48,031 nucleotides of DNA, taken from NCBI GenBank assembly GCA_015852425.1, contig JAAAIG010000216.1:1-48031 (forward strand). The letters run 5' to 3'. Under the pieces are notes generated by a model that was given only the letters and a program-made list of their open reading frames with translations, searched no databases and was not told where the DNA came from. The DNA comes from Gryganskiella cystojenkinii (lineage: Eukaryota > Mortierellomycota > Mortierellomycetes > Mortierellales > Mortierellaceae). The position numbers and the translations under genes are program-made. This document shows, piece by piece, positions 30,550 to 43,625 of the stretch. Numbering within the stretch: the first letter of the stretch is position 1; every line of letters starts with the position of its first letter.

Positions 30550-32247
30550 TCAAGCGTCGCTATCATAGGAGGGATGGTGACCTCCAGAATTGCGATTTGA
30601 ATAGGAGGGATGTGATGATGATGCTGAGGATGGTGGTGGTAGCGGAGGGTAGACCTCGGCATACCGACGGATCTCATCTTCGAGTCGCAAGATGTAATCG
30701 ACAGCCTTGCGCAGGATCGTGGCCTTGGAGTCTGTGTTTTGAGCACATCTGAAAACAGGGGCGCCGAGGAACGAAATAAAATAAAGGTTAATTTGTGAGC
30801 AGGGCAAAAATCAGCAACAAGCCATGAGAGACGCGAGAGAGAGAGGGAGATGGACGTACTCGGGAATGACGCTCTTGAGTTCATCGAATCCGCCATTGAT
30901 CTTCTCCCGTCTTTTTTGTTCAGAGAGAATATGGGCCAACCGACGGTTCGGTCCAACTGTTGATCCTGTACCACTTGTATTTGTTCCTCCCGCGCCTGTG
31001 CCGCGACCACCCCCTGCCATCGTCGTTGCATTCGAAGAGGAAGACGTGGGTGCGGAGCTGGAAGTCGTCACACTACCACCCGCTGCCGCTGCTTCCCGAG
31101 TCGAGATCTTGTGTACCGCACGATAGGAATGGTTCAAGATCGGACCTCCCCTTCCTGCTCCTTCTCCTCCTCCCCCATTTCTTTCGGATAGTGCTCTCGC
31201 AGATCCATGATGAGAACGTGATAATGCGGGCCTGAAGATGTTATTAAAGTCGGGCTCTCGTTCACGTTCTTGTTCTTTTTGTTTTTCTTCTTCTTGTTGT
31301 TGTTCGGAGTATTTTCTGGGTGAGGGGGTCCGCGGTGGTGTCTGGGGTGATGGAGTCGCCGCCGTGGTCGAATCCGTTGCCGGCTGGAGTGTACTGGACG
31401 AAAAATCAGAAGAAGGTGCTGTTAGGGTGGATGTTGGGGCCATCCTCGTGTCGATTGTGAGAGCTGACGGCGGAGGCTGCACAGATCGTGGAGGAGGTGA
31501 TCGAGGAGGCGAATCAGGTGGGCTTTGGGTATTATGCGTTGAAGAAGAATTTGACCTTTTGAGGCTCCTTCGTCTTTCATGATGCTGTTCCTCTTTAGAA
31601 GTTCGACGCTTTGGAGGGGAGGAAGGTGCACGGCCTTCATAGTCAAATGGATGAGTGGTTCGAAGGCTTTGAGAGTGATGATGAGGTGGCGCGGGTGGCG
31701 GCAACGAATAGAAGGAGAGATCTGTGGGTGAAGCGATGTGATGAGATGACGTGCGTGGTGGATACGGATGAATAGAGGATGACGCCGAAGATGAGGAAGA
31801 CGATGGAACCGTCTCATCATGTGGGTGATAGGAGTAGCTACGTCGGTGTCCTTGAGGCGCCGAGTATTCTGGGGAATGCGAAGGATACCTCTGTTGATGA
31901 TGTTGATGACGATGGTGGTGATGATGTTGCTGTTGTTGTTGTGGTTGCTGGTGGTAGTGGTGCTGATTGTACTCTGGAACTGTGGAGGACGAAGATGGGT
32001 GTAATTCAGGCGTATCCATATGGTGTACGTCTCCTGAGCACGAAGAGTAGGACTGAGGCAGAGCTTGGGAAGGAGGAGAGCGACGATGTCCTGTTGGAGT
32101 GGAGGGATCCGTGTGAGAAACATGTCCAGAGAACGAGAGATGATTATGCTGGAGGTGTTGTTGCGATTGCTGTTGGCGAACGTGATGTAGAGATTGCAGT
32201 GAGGGTTGGGGTCGGCTTGAGCCATGGTCAAAGGAACTATCCGACAT
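30550..32247 (-). CDS. bHLH transcription factor, E-box-binding type
   Basis: Two exons, 32247-30860 and 30748-30550, total 1587 nt, 528 aa. The bHLH domain (about residues 435-492) is split by the intron inside the loop region: RRLAHILSEQKRREKINGGF, then DELKSVIPE, CAQNTDSKATILRKAVDY and ILRLEDEIRRY. His439, Glu443 and Arg447 have the H-E-R spacing of class B factors that read CACGTG-type E-boxes. The preceding roughly 430 residues are low complexity (Ser, Pro, His, Gln, Thr), likely a disordered activation region. No leucine zipper of clear length follows helix 2. The family position among fungal bHLH proteins is not settled by sequence alone. An 8.5 kb gene-free stretch lies 5' of it, and an N gap sits about 135 bp before the start codon. 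Confidence 0.9.
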
Positions 32248-35200
32248 ATTGAACGGAAAGGGTGCGGGAGATTGACAGGGTATGGTTGCTCGAGGGAAAA
32301 AATGGAAAAATGGAAAATTGCTAAAAAAAAAAAAAAAAATGAAATCAAGGATCTAAAAAAATCAAGGAAGGGAATGGCAGCNNNNNNNNNNGGGGGGGGG
32401 GACATGAATAGAGGGTCGTTCCCCAAACGAATCCCCGCTTTTTTTATTTTTCGGCGAAGAGATCTATTCATGGTAAAGAAGATCATGAGACGCCGTTTGT
32501 AGGCGCACGCCCCCTTAGTGACATCTGGCTTCGACTCTCCCAGGATACAAAATAACAACACTCATGGAGAGAAGAGGCATCCTTCTTTTCTTCGTAATGT
32601 ATTTATTAATCTTTTAAAGCGAGCCCATGTGGGGGGATCGAAGACTTGAGTCTCCGGACGGAGTGTGTGAGAGAAAGGATCACGGGCATTTTTTCAATAA
32701 CAAAACATTCTCAAGACCGTGCTTTTTTTTTGCACCCACAAACGCTTATTCAACCCAGTGGGCGTGCAACGGTCAGAATACATCTGTTCCTGCAGGGCAA
32801 CTGACAAACAAAACACAACGACCAGATATTCTCGCCCCGCTTCCCTAAGGAGGATCCCAAGAGAATGGTCTTCTACTGTATTGATCTTATGCGTGTCGAG
32901 TTATTTCTTCTTGTATCTCTGTTGAGAAGATTGTAGTCGGCTCTCAAAAACAGTCTACAATACATGATACAGAACCCATCATATGTACACACACGGGCTG
33001 GCTATTTTGTTTTCTGTCATGAGGGTTTAAAGATGGTTTTTTTTATGGCTCTCCGAATTTTCTCGTGCGTCTGTTGTAGTAGTAGACGGAGAGAAGTGTG
33101 GGGGAAGAAACAGAGAAAAACGACCACAGACCTTGTTTTTCGTGGGCGTGTTTGTTTGCACCCTTCGGTCTCTGTGCTCTCCCTTTCTGTTCTTCGTCGG
33201 GGCTTTAAGAAAACGATTAAGACTAAGTCATCATCAACCTTGTTCTCATGTGGGCAAAGCCAGAAGATCTAAAAAGTGCTCTTTCAAATTGGGTATCACA
33301 GGCAATTAAAAAGTAGCTGGTTTGAGGTGGTTTTGGTTGGGGAAGGACTTGAGATGCCTTTATCAGTGGTTACTGAGACTCCTTCCATTGAGATCGTAAT
33401 GATCGATGATTAACCTGAACAAAGCCCTTTCCGCATCTGAGTACTAAGGGTAGCATCTCGTCTGTCGTAGTTGTGGAATGATGTGGGCAAGGTGACATAT
33501 TTGTTTCTTACATCTTTGATCACTGGAGAGTTGTCAATGCCTTGTGTTTCTCGTCTCTCTTTCGTCTTTGTTTTTCCCTCATCATTTTCGAGACAACGGC
33601 ACATGTTGCATGTGAACGGATCAACGTGTTTGTTGCAAAAGGCAAAAGGTAAAAGGCATGTTGTCGTCGCACGCTCCCCCTTCTTCTCTTCCCCTTCTCG
33701 TCTCCTTCTCGAAGGGTTTTTCTCAAGGCGTTTTGCCTACGCGGTCTTTTCGTGGCGACTCTTTGCTTGTCACCCCTGAACAACACAATAAAAAAGAAGT
33801 CCGATCTCCCTCTTACCCACACGCCTTCATGCAAACCACCACAAATAAAACAACATGACTTTGCCGTTTTCTTTCGTTCTCCACAAAACCCCTCTGGGTC
33901 TAAAAAAACACAGAGAGGAATGGAGGGAGAAAGGAAAGAAGAAAGCAAAATACTGAACAGAAATGAAGGTTTGATGCTCTCACACGTGTCACAGTTCACA
34001 TGTGCTTACAAGTCCGATTACAACAAGGATATAATAAAACATGGCGCACGAACCAATTGTTAAGAACAACTTTTCTGTAGACCAAATTTTTTGGGGGGAG
34101 GGCAAGGGATGAGAACAAGGTACACAGCTGAGTTCATGATTCCAAGATCAGGCCATCTTTTAGTCGGCGAAGCAGATCAGCCCCCGATAGTGGAGGAGGG
34201 AGGGAGGGGAGATTCTCTGTAATGCAAGAACGTCCTCAACTCGAGCTACCCAAAAACGTTTTGTAAGTCTTTTTTATTTCTATATTTTTTTTTTTTGGTT
34301 CTCACGAGAAAAAGTCGCGGGCAACGTTGAATAAAAACTGCCTGTGCAACCCACATGCGACACTCTCACCCACATGCTGCTCCTGTGCGCTTGTAATCAA
34401 GCGCTAGGGAGTGCACAATCAACATCCGACAAGAATTAAGAGACGCAGGAAAGAAGGAAGGCACGAGGTCTGGCAACCCCATCGGCCAGTACTCTTTTTT
34501 CACCTTTTGAATTTATCTGAGCAATTTTTTTTGTTAAATTACCTGAAAAGTTGGTGTCGGTATGGTCAAGCAAGGATGGATCTTGGAGAGGAGACAAAGT
34601 CAACCATTCGTAAGAGATTTCCCGAAGTTTGTTTGGAAAACAGTATTTATTATTTCTCCCTCTCTTGGCTTTGACCCTTTCTCTCTCGTGGATGCAGAAG
34701 TTCGTAAGAACTAGTTCAGGACCAGTGCTGGTGGCTCGAACAAGAAAATTCGGAGCAAACAAACAATTAGCAACCGAGAAAAAAAATTCCATTTGTAGAT
34801 CCACCGACTCTCTACAACGAACAGAGGTCATTGGTGTGCGGTATGAAAAGCAGGTTTCTCCTTGCAAGGGTGGGTCCAAGAACACAAGAGGACCAAGCAA
34901 CGCACAGAACAAAAAAAAAACGACGCGTGTTGACTTGTCGCAGGTGCGATCGTAGGTTTCGTGTTTTTTTATCCTAATTGCTCGTCGGTTCTTCTCCATG
35001 ACACTGACCCATACTCGTTCCCGTCCCGTCGATTTCACTCCGTTATAATTGCTTGTGTCTCCGACTCCGTTGCTCGGGACACGTGTTTTTGAGACGTTCA
35101 TGGGTCCCTGCATAGGGTCCTTGCCCTTCTGCTCTCCTTTTCTTTTCTTCCCAAACAGAAAAGGTAGCGAGCATTGGGTCACAATCGATTAGAAACGAAC

Positions 35201-38200
35201 CACCGAGAACGAAACCAAGAACAAACGAAAACAAAAACAAAAAAACAGCTCAAGGGAACACAAGGCTGGAGTTTGTCGTCATTGCGAAGGCCTCTGGCAA
35301 AGTTTACTCTTTTGAACAATAACAGCGCACAACAATTGAAAAAAAAACGGTAGTTCCTCGAAAGACACACACAACATTCGACCGATTTTCTATCATGCAG
35401 GTTCCACAGTTGGCAACAGACACGCTAAGTTATCTCTTTTCATTCGTGTTTCAACTTGTTTTACCATGCTCTTTTCATTGCGCTCGCGGCTCACAAAGAC
35501 TGACTGGCTGAGGACCCTGACCATTGACTGTAGAAAGAAAAAAGAACACTCAAACAACGTCCTTTGCTGATGGACGTCCAAAAGACAATGGAAAGCCTAC
35601 AAACAAAAGAAGGGAAAGACAAACAAACGGATTTCGTCAGCAGAAAGGAAAAGAAAGAAAGTGGATATTTGTTGACCATTGTTTTTAACATATTTTATCG
35701 TTAATTTTTTATTCAGTTTTTCGTTAGGTCCTTCTTTCCCTTGGCCTACAGCAGTGAACACAAGTCGAGAGCGCAAAGACAGAGACAAACCAACATGGAT
35801 CACAAATCAACACAAACATGCAGTGACCAATTTGCTCACACAGGGTTTTTTCCATTTCTCGTTTTTTTTTACATGGGACCTCGGAGTCTCCGACGTCGAA
35901 TCATTTCTTATCGTTTCTTCCCAATAACAGTCAGGGCACGGCTTGGGCAACGACAGGTGAGCAGGGAAGAAACAGCTGCACTGAGGGCTGAATGTGCGAA
36001 CTAGAGCTGAGATGAAGACCAGAAGACAACAATACTGCGAGAGTCCTAAAAGGCGTGAGAATTCGAAAAAAAACATTCAAACAAACAACGAAATGGGCTC
36101 GGAATTGCTCAACTCAACTCAACTCTAAATCATTTCTCAGGTTTGCACTTTTCCGCTTTTTCTCTACGGAAGCTCTATATTTTGTAAAAAAAAAAAAAGA
36201 AAAAAAAAGGGAACTCTCAAACGGCCGATAAGTACATAGCGACAAACTACACAAAATATCATAATTGCGGTCGCACAGGGCAAAAGAAAGGTGCCAGCCG
36301 AGCAACGAAGAGGAAGATATGGGTCTCGGCGCAGTCTATCGTCATGGCAAGCGTGGTTAAACTTTTCATTCCATACAGTAGCCTTACCTCAAAACAACTT
36401 TGAGGTTGAAAGGATGCGAGGTCGTTTCTTTTTTCCCAATGTAAATTTATCATATTATACATCATGAACTAAACAAAGTTCACGTCTTCCTTACTAGTAT
36501 TTCGGTCTTCATTGAGGACAACTAGGATGTACAGTACTAAAGGAATCCGAATCAGTCGGGTCCCTTCCTCGCTCATTTCTAGAAAAAATAAAAGTAGGTC
36601 TATGTTGCTTTGTTAAAGGCCGACTGGACCCTGCCTTGACTTGTAGGGTTCGCCTTCACTACTTCCAACCATTCCTTTCCTTCGTATCCTGTATTTGTTT
36701 TTTTCTGCCCTCGCGCTCGGATAGCAAGAGCCAGTAGTTGGGAGCGATATGTCAGTCGCGAAAAGCAACAAAGTTTTATATTTTATTCAGGCTATTCAGG
36801 CATTCCTTAACTGCAAGGTGGAGCACTGGCACACACTTTTGGACTGCCCCTGTCTCTTCTCCAGATTTACCGAGCGGCGAATCAGAAGCACGAGATCGGG
36901 AGAGAGAAACTGACCGGGTGAATTCTCGTCATGCAACACAAAAGCAACAAACAAAAAAATGCGAATGGGCGACGATCAGGAGGCTCAACCAAGCATATCG
37001 AAATGGGAATCTTGATGACCATCGGATACCTCCCTCGCCGGGTTTCCTCCTCTCTCCCTCTGTCTTTCTTACACCCTCATCAGAATCCTATCGCACTGTC
37101 TTTCCCTGAGTTTGTGAGCGACAATCAGACGCGAGAACAAGCCGAGATTTCAGGAAAAAAAAAAGGACGATGTCGAAGTCGAAATTAAACGAACACAGTA
37201 TCCACATTGCTTGAGAGTGAGCTTGCGGTCTAGAACCAAGCTCCATCTGTTAAAGGTGAATGGGCAATCAACGAGCGGAAAGGTAAAAAAAAATTGAGCG
37301 TCGCCAAATCTAGCCTAGCCTTGCTCGGCGAGATTTTACTTGCTTTGGGGTAATCACGAGCGGCGACAAGGTGACAAAAAATGAAAAAACAAATGGTTGG
37401 TGTAACAACTGCCACAGATCGAAATTATAACAAAAACGAAAGGTATCGAGGTGCTTGAGCAAAATCATCGCGTGCACATGCCCATGAAACGATAGAACGA
37501 GAAGAAAAGAAGAGAAATTTGAACTTCAGACATTTTCAAATGGAATACACGACAGCTTTTCGTGATGCTTGCCGCAAACAAAAGGAAATACAGGTGTATC
37601 CAGGGTTGTTGAACGTTCAAGTATTTTTTTGGTGTTGCGGCTTGAACTTTCTTTTCGCTCTTTCGTGTTGGCCATCCCTTGGACGCTCGATGAGTTGACC
37701 CTGACTGGCCCTGCAACATTGCATTGTGGGAGCTTTTCCTTGTGCCGTCGCCTTTGTACAACATGCATAATGGTGTTGCACGCTGAGCTTGTAGCAGAGC
37801 AGGAAAAAAAAAATTGAGACGCAGTTTCGCATAAGAAATGGCGGTTCGTTTTACGAGTGGATTTCAACTATCCACCCTTTCTTCTAAAATCCAAGTCCAC
37901 CTATCAATGTAAGTCTAGAATTGTCCCTAACTAAAAAGCATCAAACACCAGCAGTCTGCGAGAAAGGGGAGATCCGGGTATAGCGTGCAGGCGGGAGAAG
38001 ACGAAAGAAAGTAGGAGTAGAGTCCAAGCTCCCTATAGGTCCACGTGTCCGCATAAGCTGGTCGAAAGAGGAGCACTGATGAAGAAAATTCTTATTTTCA
38101 AATCATGCAAAAAAGCAAGAGACTTGGAGACGGACCGAAAAAAGAGATATTGTCACTACCGACACGAACGAGGAGAGAGAGAGAGAGAGGACTGCACCTT

Positions 38201-40793
38201 CCCTTCTTTAAATGAGAGTAACTAGGGTGATTACGATCGAGAGTCAACGCACGAATCAAGGTCACTCGATTTTTTGTTCCAAAGTGATTTTTAGGATGAA
38301 TGGCCCTGTGTCCGTCTTAGTTTGACCATATTTTAGCGATTTGGCACGTAGCAAGACAAAAATGTTTGTTATTCTTTCAGCCCGACGATCTTTCGTTTTC
38401 CTGGAAAGATCCCCGACAATCCTTTTCTAGAGTGAGCGCCTTTTTTAAGTTCCATGAGAACCGCCCACTGTTTCCCCGCTTTGTACGCCATGCATAGCGA
38501 CGACAATAATGTGGAAATGGGTCGGGACGTTGCTCGGTGCTAAAATATTTGCAATTATGGAAGATCGAGGTTTTCAAGTGGCGGTGCATCAACTTTTAGT
38601 TACAGAAAGAAAAAAAACACAGCCCAGGAGATTCAAAGTGACAAGTGTTACTCTCTTGAGGCGGGAACGCGATAAACTATTACAGAAGAGAGAGAGAGTA
38701 TTGACTTTACACAAATCTTCTACTTAGCACGAGATTCGGGCTTTTTAAATTTCTTTTCAAAGTATTATAATGAAGGACTTGAGAACTTGGCCACAAAGAA
38801 AATATGAGAAGCTGGGCTAACAGAAAAAAAGAGATGTGCCACAACAATTTACGATTTTGATTCTTTTGATTTCTGCCACTTCCCACTTTCCCCTTACATT
38901 CGTGTTTCTTTTTCGCACTTGATGCTTGGCTTTGTCGAAAGCAAAACTCGGCCTTTTTTTTTGTGCCTGAATGACTGTTATGCGTTTTGTTGTTCGGGTT
39001 TGTAGATTATTTCCAGTCATCAGTAAACGAAATAGTAATAGTCCATCGCTTTCACGGAGGGGGTTCAACTTCCTTTTTCCCACCGTGTTACCTGACAAGA
39101 GTAAACGCGAAACTTTTATTGTATTCTTGCCCGCATTGGATACTTTTTTACCTCTCCCTGTGTGCACAAACTATTTTAATAGCACGCACAGAGTTCGAAA
39201 CAAAACTTGTTTTTAATGAATCCTTCTTTGGAAACGACCCTTTCTTGTGCAACCAAAGCACATTACTGAAAAACAAAACAAAAGTTGACCGAAGTGAAGC
39301 CGAGGCATCTCATCTATCTCTCTTTCAATCTTCCCGTTTCAATCAAGACTCTCAAAACAAAAACATTGGAGCACAAACCAAGAGGGACAAATGTTTTTTT
39401 TCTTGCCCTATCGTTCGAGAGAAGGGGCAAAGGGCCTTGAGGCCCCTAGCCCTTGGGTCATTTTTTTCATACCTTTTGACTTTTCACCCAAGGGAAGTCT
39501 TGCTCATGGTCCAATCTCTGACAACAACAAGCTTACAGGATGGACATTTTAAAAGAGGGTGGGTGCCCGAGTACCTTTCGAAAAGGGCCACAGATCCGCA
39601 CCAAAATAAAACATGCACGTCGTATTCTATTTTTTTTTCTTTTTTTTTCTCCACAAAACAAACTATCACAAGCAGCTGGATAGGTCCGTCAGTTATCTCC
39701 AATTTTATGTTCCTTCCTATCCTTCTTCTTCCCTTGCCTTGGCACATTTTGTTTCTTCGATTTCGTTTGCTTTTCTTTGTCCTTGAGGAAAGAGATCCAC
39801 ATCTCTTCATATTGTTTTTAAGTAGAAGAGGGAAAGGTCGCAAGGCCCGTGAGCTAGCATCATCGATAATAGTATAGATAGAACTGAAAGTTCTCAAAAA
39901 TATATTGTGAGTGCCAAGAAATGGCGAGGTAGTACAAAGCACAGCATACCGACCGAAAAAAAACAAAACATCCAAGATGAACATAGTGTGTGCTTTGGGC
40001 ATCGGAGGCGGGCACGACAGATGAGTGTTGACTTTTTATCTGTCGCATTTGCTCTGCCTTGCTGTTGTTGTTGTTGTTGTTGTTGGTGTGGTTGTTGTGG
40101 TTGCTCAAACAAAATGCATGCGACCAGAAGCCAGCGCGCAGGCAGACAGGAAGAAGGCCAGCCGCCGCCCCCCGCATGCCAACGAGTTTGACCCTGCATT
40201 ATTACTGCCTTCCAGTTCGTTCCCGAAAAGCAATTTTTCATGGTCCGTTGTTTTGGGTCTCCAATGTTTTTTTTGTCTCAAAGGAAAATCGTGGCGGAAA
40301 TTGACTCTCCCCTCGTCCGACATTTAAGTTTTTTGATATAGCACAAGAAACCACGGGAGGATGCTCAAAACGCCGGAAAGAAGTTGCAACCCAAAGGGCG
40401 AACGAGTCCTCTATCGAGAACCATAAATTCTGCACATCAAAAACCATCATGCAAACCTTGTCACTCAAGATCAGTATGTTCAACGGCATACATTGATGAT
40501 TCTAACGAAAAGAAAAAAAGGGGGCATGGGGAGAAAAGGAGAAAGGGACAGTCGCGTTCTTGGTGCGGCGGAGTCCCGTGCGATTGTCGCCAGGCAGAAA
40601 ACAATTCCATCTATCTCCCAACAATACAGTTACGGAACTAGCAGACTTTCGTTTTGTAGTCGGAAAAAATAAAAAAAGGTTCCTTTCGCGTCGTTCGAAA
40701 AAAATCTGAATACAAAATGTGAGGTTGGATCTGGGTCCTCCTGTAGAACGTTTTGTTTGTTGTCGTTCATGACCGAAACGGAAGCAGCTGCTG
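32248..40793. other. 8.5 kb without a supported gene
   Basis: This lies between the bHLH start and the PNG1 stop. Reading frames over 100 codons occur on both strands, but they overlap each other, are rich in Phe, Lys, Arg and Cys, and show no family motif or matched splice sites. Many A and T runs, GTT repeats (40073-40086), GA repeats (38172-38190) and G runs occur. I looked for tRNA B boxes, snRNA Sm and U6 core strings and found none convincing. It could be a long regulatory region of the bHLH gene, hold a noncoding transcript or long 5' UTR introns, or contain fast-evolving genes I cannot see. Confidence 0.55.
32382..32391. other. Assembly gap (10 N) next to a G10 run
   Basis: Ten N are followed directly by G10 (32392-32401), upstream of the bHLH start. 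Its true length is unknown. Confidence 0.95.
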
Positions 40794-42915
40794 TTAATGC
40801 CTTTCACCTCGTGCTTTTGTCCATTCATCCGAACCTACAAACAATAGCAGGTAACAATGAAGGAAAAGAGAAAGTGTCAGATGACAGAGGATAGAATGAT
40901 CGATTAACTGGAAATGAAAGGGCACGAGCCAAGTGTTTCGTAGTTGTAACCAGGTTAACAAACCGCGGCATTGAAAAGTGAGACCAGATCAAAAAGCCAA
41001 AACCGTAATGAACCTTTCCCTGCAATTGCCACCGAAACGCTGATCTTTTTTCGTTTCGATTATGAGCTTACCACTCTCACGTTCTTGAGTTTCGATCGCA
41101 CGATGGTCACCATTCTTGCCGGCGAGTTCGTCAATTTCGAGAGATTGACGTTGACGAATCGCCTGTAATTCATTTGGACCGAGTCCTAGGCGCGCTAAAT
41201 TCGATTCCGACATCTGATAGAGAAACTATAACGTAGAGTCGACGACGAGAATGAGTAAGATTGTTATTTTTAAAGAATCCGATAAACAAACCTCACAGCC
41301 TGGATCAAACAGGGAGAAGCATAAATGTGTCAAGGTAGGGTGCGTAAAAGAGTTGGAGGGGGAGCCATCACCAAAACAATCACCAAAGCTTTGACCCGCG
41401 CTTTCTCTTTCCACCCTTCTAGATCTCTGCAACAAAATAATAAAGGCTTTAAAATGAAACGATAGACTTTGAAAGAACAATGTTCTAGATGCCACGTTCC
41501 CGTACAGCCGACATGGGATCAAGAGTAGGGTATGAAGACAAAAGCCTTCCATCCTTCCTTCCATCCTTGTTTTTTTTTTTTTGCAATGATTAGCCTTTTT
41601 CATTTTTACCTTTGCGAGGACAGGTTCTCGAATCGACCTTCGTCTTTTCGTCATAGTGGTTGAGTAATCGACAGTGTATCGCCTGGTCACGTCGACCACT
41701 TCTTCGGCTACATAAACAGTTGTGACAACAGAGATAGTGATAACCACAATGTCAGGCTTTATAATATCATCTCGGGGCAACGTTCAAACTCGTTACGTTC
41801 GTGCTTTTGGAACTTTGCGTCGATCATTGTTCTGTCTGTTGCCCAACAAGATAAACAATGGCTTTTACCTGAAAAAGCCACACAGTAGCTCAAGGATTTG
41901 CCCCAGCCGGTTGTGTACAACAATGGCTGGTCGTATGCAGCCTCGCACGAGTCACAGTGAATCCATCGCTTCTTGTGCTCGCTCCAGACTTCGGTCCAGA
42001 CGTGGTCCGTGGTATCATGCACAAATCGTGCACTATAACCTAATGCTCGACAAAATACGGTAAAACACTGACAAGTTTTCACAACGAACAAAAAGCCAGT
42101 CAGCGGGTAAAATGTTACAAGCACAAAAGCATGTAAAAGGGAAAGCACAGGGGACCTGCATTTAAAAAAAATTCTTTCCGCCACATAATACATACATTGG
42201 CCCATTCGCCGCACCGCCCGCGTCGCGTCTCAAAGAGAATCTTAGACATGCCGCCATATCTGGGAAACCTTGTTATATCTGGACAAGATTGCGCGCATCT
42301 ATAGGTCTCGACGACTCCTGCTCCATCAAGTCGTTCTTGTGCAGAAGGTGCAGTGCCTCCAATCGATATCGTCTTGCCCTACAATGTTGCCAAATAGATG
42401 ATTACTGTCAGGTTTACTACCACGGGTTAAACAGCAAACATGATTGTGTCCTTCCATCTGTCCCATTCCGTTCATCTCCCATCCCAACCGTCACCCGATC
42501 TCTCGCGAGGATGGTTTCCATTTGAGGTTAAAGAGAAGTACTTATTGGACTGTACCTGGCAATTTCTGCAAGGTGGCTCGTTCACCCAAGTAAAATATTC
42601 ATTCTTGAACCAATGCAGCAAGCGTCTGAGCGCATAGTTGTGAGATGGAGGAGGAGGGGACACAATCGCGTTGAATAAGAACACGATGCATAAAGAGAGA
42701 GAAATTGTCGTAAGCAATTGTTGTTAAAGACTAGTATTGAGCATAAGGACAAGAAATCAGCTCTAGGTCCATTTATCCGTCTTCATGCTTCGAGGCGCTG
42801 AAAACGTCAATCCAAGGTTCTTTGCTTTTTGTTTTTGTTTTTGTTTTCGTTTTTTGTTGCTATCTTGATTTCATGCGCACGGCGTGAGTGGCTCATCATG
42901 TTATGGCGAGAGTGA

Positions 42916-42946
<31 letters not shown>

Positions 42947-43625
42947 CAGTTTTTCCTGCCCTTTGTCTGTTACTGAATATTGATAGGAGTCAGGCGAGTG
43001 GGCGGTATCTTTGTAGTACAGTACCTGATTACAATATCGTCCGTGCTATCCTCCGGAAAGTCTTTCGCCATGGCCTCCGCCTCTTCAAAGAGTCGACTGA
43101 CGTCCATCTGCTCAGTTGCCATATCCTAATGGAAAGAACAAAACATAGACAGGAGATCGCGTCCAGAGGTTATTTACGGCGGCCAAGGAACAAACGTTTT
43201 TCATATGATGGGTGGTTCCTTGTTTTGGAGCGAGGCTGTAATACCAAAAAGACCCGGTCCTCGTACTTGAGGACAGCTGCATTCACTTGATAGAAGGTGT
43301 CTGCGAAATCTTTTTCGTAAATGGAAGGATCAGGCACATCCTTGAATGGAGTCGGGATTGAAGGTGATGTCACGGCAACGTTGGTCTTGGACAACAACAT
43401 TCCCAACTGGTTGGCAAGAGCTTGGACTTCAGACGTGTTAATTTGCGCTGTGGCCTCGGAAGCGTTGTCTCCAGAGCCAGTCTGCGCATTTGTCGGACCT
43501 GTTAATGTTGACGCAGGGATGGAATTCGATCCTCGACCACGCATAGTCGAGAATTGACTTGCGAGTTGTCGAGCCAGTTCTTGTACGTGCTGAGCGTCTT
43601 TTCCCTGGTTGCTCTGATTGTCCAT
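40794..43625 (-). CDS. PNG1: Cytosolic peptide:N-glycanase (transglutaminase-like fold)
   Basis: This deglycosylating enzyme removes N-glycans from misfolded glycoproteins during ER-associated degradation. Nine exons in transcript order: 43625-43245, 43125-43025, 42625-42556, 42378-42196, 42067-41869, 41707-41610, 41426-41292, 41213-41072, 40834-40794. They total 1350 nt (449 aa) with all phases consistent. The catalytic triad is present: Cys240 in RGRCGEWAN, His267 in TDHVWTEV and Asp284 in [33 protein letters not shown] and [17 protein letters not shown] are family signatures. The zinc site has PPCRNC (180-183) and YRCAQSC (212-216), where the second pair is spaced CxxxC instead of the usual CxxC. 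The C-terminal exon encodes the conserved [12 protein letters not shown]. The first 127 residues are Gln/Ser-rich and carry no PUB domain. Exon 7 (41426-41292) is the least certain part; its sequence is unlike the family. Confidence 0.93.
42923..42946. repeat. (GA)n microsatellite in PNG1 intron 2
   Basis: An uninterrupted GA run of about 12 units within the 399-nt second intron of PNG1. Confidence 0.9.

Noticed and set aside
31422..32561. 379-codon (-) strand frame across the bHLH exon and the N gap
   Set aside because: It is a shifted frame of the repetitive bHLH N-terminal region and includes unknown residues from the gap.
34436..35182. 248-codon (-) strand open frame
   Set aside because: Composition is erratic (Cys, Phe, Arg-rich patches), there is no family motif and no splice context, and frames on the opposite strand overlap it. 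Likely chance in a region low in stops.
38987..39877. 296-codon (+) strand open frame
   Set aside because: It begins in noncoding-looking DNA, consists of runs such as FFSFFFS from T tracts, and has no recognisable domain.
42923..42946. GA repeat considered as a possible CRISPR-like or satellite array
   Set aside because: A simple dinucleotide microsatellite within an intron; no spacer structure. No CRISPR array or mobile element ends were seen in the window.
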